NCBI GenBank assembly: GCA_025357775.1
Contig: JANXOQ010000393.1
Coordinates: 1-11,419 of the forward strand
Source: Ferruginibacter sp.
GTDB lineage: Bacteria; Bacteroidota; Bacteroidia; Chitinophagales; Chitinophagaceae
Length of the DNA: 11,419 bases
Direction: 5' to 3'
Of this stretch, positions 1 through 5,741 are shown piece by piece. The position numbers and the translations under genes were made by a program. Numbering within the stretch: position 1 is the stretch's first letter; the number at the start of each line of letters is the position of its first letter. The notes under the pieces are model-generated. The model was not told where the DNA came from and did no database searches. It worked only from the letters and a program-made list of their open reading frames with translations.

Positions 1-473
1 GAGCGTTCTGCCATGTAGTAATCTTGGTAATCGTTCCATACCCATCCATTACCGTAAGCTTTGCTTGAAAAATTTTCGTCTCTTATATTTATTTGCTTTG
101 TGCTGGTTTTTAAAAAATCTACTACTGGTTGTTTTAAAAAATCTAGATGCAATAATGTAGGGTCGCCAGTGGGTGTTACAACTATATTATTTGGAAATTC
201 TGTATATCTTAATCCTACCAAACTATCGCCTAAATATTTCATAGCTGCATACATAGTAAACAATTTTACATTGCTGCTTGGTATAAAGTTTTTTTCTGCA
301 TTGTAATTGTACAAATATTTTTTTGTGGCAGGTTCGTATATGCTTATGCCTATATGCCCACTACGTAAGGCGGTATCGTTCAAAAAAACGTCAATTTGTT
401 TTTGAGTTATTTGCCCTATTGTTTTGCAAGAATAAATTATACTTGCAAAAAAGAAAATAAAAATGTATTTCAT
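1..473 (-). CDS. dacB: D-alanyl-D-alanine carboxypeptidase/endopeptidase, S13 family (PBP4-like), 5' part only
   Basis: The first 157 codons are present; the gene runs off the left edge, so the later SxN and KTG motifs are not visible. Family role: a periplasmic serine peptidase that trims or cleaves peptidoglycan peptide cross-links. Visible support: an N-terminal hydrophobic stretch (residues 3-15, rich in I and F) that fits a signal peptide, then the active-site SxxK tetrad Ser67-Asn-Val-Lys70 in the context PSSNVKLFT, as in PBP4 proteins. Further on, GDPTL and the segment YGNGWVWNDYQDYYMAE near residues 137-156 match the conserved S13 block around GWxWDDY. A Cys at residue 16 (IYSC) resembles a lipobox only weakly because Tyr is at -2. 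The ATG at 471-473 is chosen because it precedes the signal peptide directly. Repeat copy A lies immediately upstream and may supply its promoter. Confidence 0.85.
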   Translation of the reverse strand, partial: MKYIFIFFFASIIYSCKTIGQITQKQIDVFLNDTALRSGHIGISIYEPATKKYLYNYNAEKNFIPSSNVKLFTMYAAMKYLGDSLVGLRYTEFPNNIVVTPTGDPTLLHLDFLKQPVVDFLKTSTKQINIRDENFSSKAYGNGWVWNDYQDYYMAER

Positions 474-480
474 AAAAACT

Positions 481-504
481 TAATCTAGTGCATAATCTAA
501 TGCA
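481..504. repeat. 12-bp tandem duplication at the dacB-side end of repeat copy A
   Basis: Two adjacent 12-mers, TAATCTAGTGCA (481-492) and TAATCTAATGCA (493-504), differ at one base. Repeat copy B has only one such unit (from 10314), so the extra unit is specific to copy A and lies 7 bp before the dacB start codon. Confidence 0.7.
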
Positions 505-674
505 TAATGAAAGATGAGTAAAGATATAAAGATGAAATGTGCGACGCCAATGAAGATGCACATAGCTAAAACAGTTTGGACAACCTCGACACGAAGAGTC
601 GGGATTGACCAAAAAGAAAAACTACACCCTAGCCTTTACCATACAAAAAAGCAAAAAGGCTGCTAAAGGGTAAC
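493..674 (-). repeat. Dispersed intergenic repeat, copy A
   Basis: Positions 493-567 match 10314-10388 at 68 of 75 bases with no gaps. Past the core the copies diverge, but the order of parts is kept. First is a hairpin ATGTGC/GCACAT (537-563) inside the core. Then comes a second hairpin (arms 582-590 and 598-606, loop ACGAAGA). An A-rich stretch with CACCC follows, and last a CTTT...AAAG inverted pair ending in GTAAC. The strand is given as minus because both copies lie in front of a minus-strand gene in the same orientation. The element fills most of the 267-bp gap between the arginase-like gene and dacB. It holds no credible gene. I do not recognise a named family; a decayed small mobile element, a structured RNA or a promoter-carrying repeat all fit. 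Confidence 0.85.
519..550 (-). promoter_or_regulatory. Candidate promoter inside repeat copy A, reading toward dacB
   Basis: On the minus strand TTG (548-550) is followed after 21 bp by TATCTTTA (519-526), close to the Bacteroidota -33 TTG / -7 TAnnTTTG pattern with the last G replaced by A. The box ends 45 bp before the dacB ATG. Repeat copy B has the same pair at the same spacing. Confidence 0.35.
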
Positions 675-722
675 AAAAATCTATAATTTAAAAGTACTTT
701 ATTTTTTAGCAATATCAAGTCT

Positions 723-743
723 AATACTTAGTATTTAATACTA
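723..743. repeat. Two overlapping AT-rich palindromes at the stop codon of the arginase-like gene
   Basis: AATACTTAGTATT (723-735) and TAGTATTTAATACTA (729-743) share the TAGTATT segment, so only one hairpin can form at a time. The second includes the TAG stop codon. No T-run follows on the minus strand, so this is not a convincing terminator. Confidence 0.4.
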
Positions 744-1868
744 GTTTCTTTCTTGCACCCTTAACCATCTTTCTGGAAAATCATTTTTGCCTGCAACCAA
801 ATAATCATTATAACTACATGCTACAAATTTACCATCGGGCATTTGCATCCACCATCTATTGGTTCTTTTGCTTTGCAAAAAAAGTGTTTCTACTTCTGCA
901 AATACGGTATGGTATTCATTAAAATTATTTCTATCTTCTAGTGATGATTCTTGATTTTTTCGATGCTGCCCATCTATAAAATACCAACACATTTGTGCTA
1001 TTTGTGATGCAGTTATTTCACTTACATCATCAGTAGGGTTATAGCCGTAAAAGCCAATACTGTTAAGTTTATCGCTCATGCCAGCATAGCGTGTAAGTGT
1101 ACAAGCTTCTATACCTGTAAGGCCATTGGGGCAGTTTTTATTTGTAGGTGCATCGCTATATTTTATTGCTGCTATATCAAAACTTAGCATGTGGCTATTG
1201 CGAATAACAGGCTCCATTTCTACAATATTATCAAGTACATTTCCGAGGCGGTAACAATCAAACCGTAATTTATCAACCGTTTGTAACATGCGTGGGTGCA
1301 CAAAATAACTTTGAAATGCAATGTGATTATAATGCTTCATTAAATTAGGCTCACCAGTAAACATTTCCATCAAAAAAATATCAGCAGGTTTTCTACTCTC
1401 TGCATCTAAATTAATGTAGGCATCTACACAAGTTGCTTCAAGCATTTGGTTGGTGCTTTTATAAGCTAGGTATTGTGCTAGTGTAATATCATGGCTACCA
1501 CCAATAATTATAACTATTTTTTTACGAATGTATAATTCTTCCAGCACCGTTTTTATAGCAGCATAGCTATCATTGAGTGTGGCTCCTTTTTTTATATTGC
1601 CAATATCGGCAATTTTTATTTCACTATGCCAGTAATGTAATTTGTATAATTGCTTACGTATAATATTGGCGGCATTGTTCTCTTTTTTGCTGCCATCATT
1701 ACCTCTATTTTCTAAAACACCTACCAATACTACATCTGCATTGTTTACATCAAAATATTCTGTTTCTTCAGTAAGTATATGTTTCCCTATTTGTCCATCA
1801 ATGTATCCTTCGTCTTCGCTTATTTGGGCAAGTGAAACGGTTTCTAAAAAATCGTAAAAATCCTGCAT
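741..1868 (-). CDS. Arginase-family (formimidoylglutamase-like) protein with an incomplete metal site
   Basis: 375 aa, cytoplasmic, no signal peptide. The fold family (arginase, agmatinase, formimidoylglutamase) hydrolyses C-N bonds with two Mn ions held by six His/Asp ligands in GG(D/G)H, DAHxD and SxDxDxxDP. Here the blocks can be placed: IIGGSHD (121-127, His126 kept), VDAYIN (148-153, Asp149 kept but the usual His is Tyr151 and the second Asp is Asn153), and SFDIAAIKYSDAP (229-241, Asp231 kept but the second Asp is Ala233). Three of six ligands are therefore missing, so classic binuclear Mn catalysis is doubtful. GFYGYNP (272-278) is, from memory, typical of the Bacteroidota branch, where similar degenerate proteins are often annotated as formimidoylglutamase. 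It stands alone between two gaps with its own -7-like box, and no hut or arginine genes are nearby. The fold is secure; the function is not known to me. Confidence 0.8.
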   Translation of the reverse strand: MQDFYDFLETVSLAQISEDEGYIDGQIGKHILTEETEYFDVNNADVVLVGVLENRGNDGSKKENNAANIIRKQLYKLHYWHSEIKIADIGNIKKGATLNDSYAAIKTVLEELYIRKKIVIIIGGSHDITLAQYLAYKSTNQMLEATCVDAYINLDAESRKPADIFLMEMFTGEPNLMKHYNHIAFQSYFVHPRMLQTVDKLRFDCYRLGNVLDNIVEMEPVIRNSHMLSFDIAAIKYSDAPTNKNCPNGLTGIEACTLTRYAGMSDKLNSIGFYGYNPTDDVSEITASQIAQMCWYFIDGQHRKNQESSLEDRNNFNEYHTVFAEVETLFLQSKRTNRWWMQMPDGKFVACSYNDYLVAGKNDFPERWLRVQERN

Positions 1869-1886
1869 GTAAAATTTTAGTTTTTA

Positions 1887-1894
1887 CAAATGTA
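1887..1894 (-). promoter_or_regulatory. -7 box for the arginase-like gene
   Basis: The minus strand reads TACATTTG, an exact match to the Bacteroidota -7 consensus TAnnTTTG, ending 18 bp before the ATG. I see no TTTG at the usual -33 distance, so the call rests on one box. Confidence 0.45.
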
Positions 1895-1931
1895 TGGAGG
1901 ATGATTGAAAGTAATAAGTTTAGAAAGGTTT

Positions 1932-1951
1932 AAAATTGAATATTCAATTTT
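1932..1951. promoter_or_regulatory. Perfect 20-bp AT-rich palindrome between dprA and the arginase-like gene
   Basis: AAAATTGAAT (1932-1941) is followed directly by its exact reverse complement (1942-1951). It lies 69 bp after the dprA stop codon and 37 bp upstream of the -7 box of the next gene. With no spacer and only two G:C pairs it suits a protein-binding dyad better than a stable RNA hairpin, but a weak dprA terminator is possible. Confidence 0.4.
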
Positions 1952-2020
1952 TTAAAATACAAGGTATATTAATTTAATTTTTTGTTTTGTTTACCATCGT
2001 TTATTTTATGCCATACACTC

Positions 2021-3121
2021 TTATAAAAGTTTATATAACTTTCCTGGCAATGATGCTATTACGCCTTGCATTTCCAACATTAATAAAGCGTTGGCAACTG
2101 CGCTGCTGCTCAAACCACTTTTAAAGTTTAATTCATCAATTTGTATACTTTCTTTTTCTTTCAAAATATCTGTAATTAATTTTTCATGAGGCGTAAGTTC
2201 TATAAACAATTCTCTTTGTTGTTTTATTTTTTTAGGAACATCTTTCCAATTCATAATATGTAATAAATCATCTGCGGAAGTAATAAGTAAGGCTTTATTG
2301 TTTTTGATTAGATGATTGCAGCCTTCGCTTCTACTATCTGTAACCCTACCTGGTATTGCAAATACATCTTTGTTATAATTATTGGCAAGCTCGGCAGTAA
2401 TTAATGAGCCGCCTTTTACACTGCTTTCTATTACAATTAATGCATCGCATATACCTGCTACAATTCTATTTCGTCGAGGAAAGTTTTGCCTATCAGGATT
2501 AGTACCACTCTTAAAATCTGTTAGCAGCCCACCTTGTGAAAGCATTTCTACTGCAAGCAATTTGTTTTGTGCAGGGTACACTTTATCTAACCCATGGGCC
2601 AATACTCCTACAGTTTTCAAATTATTTTTTAAAGATGCTTTGTGTGCTATAGTATCTATACCAAATGCAAGCCCACTCATTACTAATACGTTTTGTTCTG
2701 CTAAATCTTCCAACATTTTTTCACAGATATTTTTACCATAATCACTATTGCTTCTTGTACCTACTATAGATACTATTTTAGCTACATTTAAATCTGCATT
2801 GCCTTTGTAATAAAGCATTGTAGGGCTGTCGTAGCAGTTTAGCAATCGCTGTGGATAATTTTTTGCTGTAATAAAAAGTGGAGTTACTTTACTTTTTTCA
2901 ATAAACTTAATTTCGTCTTCACATATTTTAAAATCTGCAAAGTGTTTTATAGCATTTGCCGCAATAGTACCAATACCTTCAATATTTTCTAATTGGTTTA
3001 TTTTAGCTTTAAAAATTGTTTCAGCATTTTCAAAATGCTCAAGTAATGCTTTTGCACGCACATCGCCTATTTTAGGTATAAGGGTTAGTGCTATTTGGTA
3101 AAGTAAGTCGTTGCTTATCAT
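2021..3121 (-). CDS. dprA: DNA processing protein DprA
   Basis: 366 aa, the usual size. DprA binds incoming single-stranded DNA during natural transformation and loads RecA on it. Layout: an N-terminal helix-hairpin-helix/SAM-like region (about 1-65, with IPKIGD and IEGIG), then the Rossmann-like DprA core and a C-terminal winged helix (about 305-366, IQIDELNFKSGLSSSAV, ending GKLYKLL). Core motifs are intact: IVGTR (119-123, the GSR loop with Thr for Ser), SGLAFGID (149-156), FPRRNR (214-219), GGSLITAE (237-244) and IPGR (256-259). The ATG at 3119-3121 lies 21 nt after the stop of the PorE-like gene, so the two are probably co-transcribed. No other competence gene is in the window. Confidence 0.95.
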   Translation of the reverse strand: MISNDLLYQIALTLIPKIGDVRAKALLEHFENAETIFKAKINQLENIEGIGTIAANAIKHFADFKICEDEIKFIEKSKVTPLFITAKNYPQRLLNCYDSPTMLYYKGNADLNVAKIVSIVGTRSNSDYGKNICEKMLEDLAEQNVLVMSGLAFGIDTIAHKASLKNNLKTVGVLAHGLDKVYPAQNKLLAVEMLSQGGLLTDFKSGTNPDRQNFPRRNRIVAGICDALIVIESSVKGGSLITAELANNYNKDVFAIPGRVTDSRSEGCNHLIKNNKALLITSADDLLHIMNWKDVPKKIKQQRELFIELTPHEKLITDILKEKESIQIDELNFKSGLSSSAVANALLMLEMQGVIASLPGKLYKLL

Positions 3122-3142
3122 TGTTAGACAATATTACTGAAA

Positions 3143-5068
3143 TCAATTTGAAATTACACTCATTTCAGTCCTCCTATTTTGCGCCTTGTTTACTTCAGTA
3201 TTATTATTAGCTATTGGTTTAGTTTCTCCAAAACCTTTGCCTAACATTCTTTTTATAGCTATGCCTTTTTTTATTAAATAATCTATAACTGCTTTACTTC
3301 TATTATTACTGAGTATTAAATTATCTACAGGCTTTCCTACATTATCTGTGTAGCCACTTATTTGTATAATTAGGCTTGGGTTTTCTAACATTAATAAAGC
3401 TACTTTATCCAGTTCAGCAAAGGAGGTTATTTGTAAATCTGCTTTTTTAGTTTCAAAAAAAATATTTTTTAAAATTATGAAAGCCCCTTTTTCTATTGGT
3501 TGCAATGCAATGTTTACAATAATTGGGGAGTCACTTACATTAGCTTTCATCATAAAGTTTTCCGAATAAAACAAATACCCTTTTTTATTTATTGTAAACA
3601 CATAATTTTTTCCGATAGGCAATGTTGTTAAATAATTACCATCATCATCAGTTTGTAATTTTGATAAAATAAAACCTGAATCTGACGTACTCAATTCTGC
3701 TATGGATGACAATCCCATATTGCTTTTCTTATCAAATATTTTACCTTTTACCCATAGTGTTTTTTGAGCTCTTATATCTTCACGTAATTCAAAACTGTAC
3801 AAATCAATTTTATTTTTTACATTCCCTTTATCGCTAGCATAGTAAGCAGTTTTGCCGTCAGCAGCTACAATCATAGAGCCTTCATCATCTACAGTATTTA
3901 TTGGGTAACCAAGGTTTTCTGGTTTTTGCCAAATACCTTTTTCATTTCTTCTGCTTACAAATAAATCACTCATGCCATAGCCTACATGTCCATTACTGTT
4001 AAAATAAAATGTTTGGTTATCAGCATGTATAAAAGCGCAACCATCATCGCCTTTAGTATTTATGGTAGCCCCCATGTTTTCTGGCTTTTGCCATAATCCG
4101 TTTACATTATGCGAAACCCAAATATCTGAACTACCAAAGCCACCTGCCCTTGTACTTGAAAAAAACAAATCTCTTTTATCTGCTGAAAGCGATGGTGCAC
4201 TTTCCCAAGCGTCTGTATTTATATTTCTACCCATGTTTTCTGCTTCACTCCACTCTCCATTTTTATTTTTAAATGAAATGTACAAGTCACAACTACCAAA
4301 ACCTTCAGGATAATTACAACCAGTAAATATTAGCCATTGCCCATCTTGCGAAATATTTTGTGCGCCCTCATTTAGGTTGGTATTTATTTTACCGTATACT
4401 GGTGTTGCTTTTTGCCATTGCCCATCTACTTTATTTGATTCATAAAAATCTTCATCTCCATTTATTCTTCTGTTAAATATCATTTTATTTCCATCTACCG
4501 TTATCGATGGCAAATACTCCAAATTAGTACTATTAATATTTTCACCCATATTTATTGGATTAAAAATATAATTTTTATACTTATTGGATTTTGTAAAATT
4601 TACCGCAAATTGGTATGTAGTTTTTTTATCTAATGCAAGTTTTTTATTTCTTTCATTTAGATTTTTATTTGATAGATATTGATTTGTTATTGAAAGCGCC
4701 ATATCAAATTCCCCATTGCCAGCAAGACTTTCAGCATACGCCAATAAAAAGCCATTTGTATAAACAGAATCTTTTTTTATTGCATTATTGTAATCTATTA
4801 TAGAAGCAGTATAGTTTTTTATACTTGCATACATATCAGCCCTTGCTAATATTGCATCTACATAATTTGGATCTATTTTTATAGCATCTGTTAGTTTTTC
4901 TATACTCTTTACAATTTCTCCATTGGAGGCATCTAGAGAAGCTTTGTCAAAAAGTTGAACTGCTTTATTATTTATTTTACTTCCATCATACCATTGTCCA
5001 TGGGCTAAAAACGAACCCAATAAAAATATAGAAGTTAAAAAAGAACAGAGTGAAAAATATTTATTCAT
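3143..5068 (-). CDS. PorE-like envelope protein: TPR, PD40 propeller, carboxypeptidase-regulatory and OmpA domains
   Basis: 641 aa with a signal peptide (residues 1-24, hydrophobic core SIFLLGSFLA, likely cleavage after AHG). In order: TPR helices (about 31-160, e.g. AIKIDPNYVDAILARADMY), a PD40/WD40-like beta-propeller (about 180-425) with five SxxxDGxxxxF-type strands starting near 188, 238, 292, 347 and 400, a carboxypeptidase-regulatory-like fold (about 438-520), and an OmpA C-terminal domain (about 530-640). The OmpA domain has GYTDNVG with Asp575 and LSNNRSKAV with Arg590, the residues that normally hold peptidoglycan diaminopimelate. A linker of the type W-x-KPENMG-x-x-INT recurs between blades (near 218, 273, 326, 380). 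This order matches PorE of the type IX secretion system, but many Bacteroidota paralogues share it, so a secretion role is inferred. Unlike reported lipoprotein PorE, no lipobox Cys follows the signal. dprA follows 21 nt downstream. Confidence 0.8.
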   Translation of the reverse strand: MNKYFSLCSFLTSIFLLGSFLAHGQWYDGSKINNKAVQLFDKASLDASNGEIVKSIEKLTDAIKIDPNYVDAILARADMYASIKNYTASIIDYNNAIKKDSVYTNGFLLAYAESLAGNGEFDMALSITNQYLSNKNLNERNKKLALDKKTTYQFAVNFTKSNKYKNYIFNPINMGENINSTNLEYLPSITVDGNKMIFNRRINGDEDFYESNKVDGQWQKATPVYGKINTNLNEGAQNISQDGQWLIFTGCNYPEGFGSCDLYISFKNKNGEWSEAENMGRNINTDAWESAPSLSADKRDLFFSSTRAGGFGSSDIWVSHNVNGLWQKPENMGATINTKGDDGCAFIHADNQTFYFNSNGHVGYGMSDLFVSRRNEKGIWQKPENLGYPINTVDDEGSMIVAADGKTAYYASDKGNVKNKIDLYSFELREDIRAQKTLWVKGKIFDKKSNMGLSSIAELSTSDSGFILSKLQTDDDGNYLTTLPIGKNYVFTINKKGYLFYSENFMMKANVSDSPIIVNIALQPIEKGAFIILKNIFFETKKADLQITSFAELDKVALLMLENPSLIIQISGYTDNVGKPVDNLILSNNRSKAVIDYLIKKGIAIKRMLGKGFGETKPIANNNTEVNKAQNRRTEMSVISN

Positions 5069-5086
5069 TACAAAATATATAATAAT

Positions 5087-5119
5087 CTAAGATAATATTT
5101 TTTGTAGATTAACATCAAA
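5087..5119 (-). promoter_or_regulatory. Candidate promoter of the PorE-like gene / dprA unit
   Basis: On the minus strand TTTG (5116-5119) is followed after 21 bp by TATCTTAG (5087-5094), five of six fixed positions of TAnnTTTG. The -7 box ends 18 bp before the ATG at 5068. The 21-bp spacing is the same as in the boxes within repeat copies A and B. Confidence 0.45.
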
Positions 5120-5149
5120 ATGCATTGTTAAAAAATACAAAAGCAAATA

Positions 5150-5440
5150 TTAAGGTTTAACATCTATAAGTGCATCCAATTGCCCTTCCATTTTAATTAA
5201 GGAATCTATTACCTCTTTATTTTCTACAGTTGCACCGCCTACGCTTTGGGTAGCGTACCATATTATTACCATGGCAATATAATCTTGCATATCCTTACCT
5301 GCATACTGTGCTTTAAATTCAAATAGTTTATCGTTTATCAGCTTTACCGTTTTACGAATTACCTCTTCATCGGTTGGTTGTGTTTTTATACGATATGTTC
5401 TATCTGCTATTACAATATTTACAGGTATCAATTCACTCAT
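5150..5440 (-). CDS. zapA: Cell division protein ZapA
   Basis: 96 aa, a normal ZapA length. ZapA dimers and tetramers bind FtsZ and bundle its filaments at midcell. The N-terminal part shows the typical opening of the family (about 5-40: VNIVIADRTYRIKT, then an EEVIRKTVKLIND helix), followed by a long helix (about 48-95) with the YIAMVIIWYATQ segment, where other ZapA proteins carry an A-x-M-x-A-L-x-L-A-type pattern. It is the last gene of the pheT operon: its ATG shares one base with the stop codon of the preceding coiled-coil gene (TAATG), which suggests translational coupling. The 81-bp gap to the next gene contains that gene's own promoter candidate. In many Bacteroidota rny follows zapA (from memory); here it does not. 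Confidence 0.88.
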   Translation of the reverse strand: MSELIPVNIVIADRTYRIKTQPTDEEVIRKTVKLINDKLFEFKAQYAGKDMQDYIAMVIIWYATQSVGGATVENKEVIDSLIKMEGQLDALIDVKP

Positions 5441-5739
5441 TATACATTCGATTTATAACTTAGTAATGAAATGCATTTGTCTATATTTTTTAAATAGCTA
5501 TTAATTTTTTGTTCCAATTCTTTTTTCTCTGCTTCATCCATTTTATCTACAGATGCTTTTAAAATTAATTGCTCTTGGCGTAAGGCTTCTAGTTTTACTT
5601 TTTGTTGTGCATCGGTTTGCTGCAATATTTCTATAAGTTTTTTTTGTTGCTCATTTTCGTGCAACAATTTGCTGTGCTTTGCCAATAAAAGTTGAAGCTT
5701 AGCATTTACTTTTTTTATATGTTCGGTTATATCAGCCAA
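5440..5739 (-). CDS. Small coiled-coil protein between pheT and zapA, possible division partner
   Basis: 99 aa, no signal or membrane segment. It is almost entirely helical and charged, with heptad-like leucines from about residue 5 to 93 (for example LQLLLAKHSKLLHENEQQKKL, written here only as a stretch starting at 16) and a single Cys at 89. The start is TTG at 5737-5739: the next in-frame Met is residue 67, and TTG lies just 2 nt after the pheT stop, the spacing expected in an operon. The stop overlaps the zapA ATG. A coiled-coil gene of this size in front of zapA recurs in Bacteroidota as far as I recall. Its size and coiled-coil nature resemble ZapB, which works with ZapA in enterobacteria, but I see no sequence motif that proves relation. 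Function is inferred from coupling only. Confidence 0.75.
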   Translation of the reverse strand: MADITEHIKKVNAKLQLLLAKHSKLLHENEQQKKLIEILQQTDAQQKVKLEALRQEQLILKASVDKMDEAEKKELEQKINSYLKNIDKCISLLSYKSNV

Positions 5740-5741
5740 TT

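Noticed and set aside
391..612. 73-aa open frame on the minus strand, rich in Cys, His and aromatic residues
   Set aside because: It overlaps the dacB start in another frame and mostly translates repeat copy A; the hairpins, lack of any motif and placement point to non-coding DNA.
3143..5068. Repeated WxKPENMG-type segments seen as a possible DNA repeat array
   Set aside because: The periodicity is at protein level between propeller blades and is explained by the PD40 fold.
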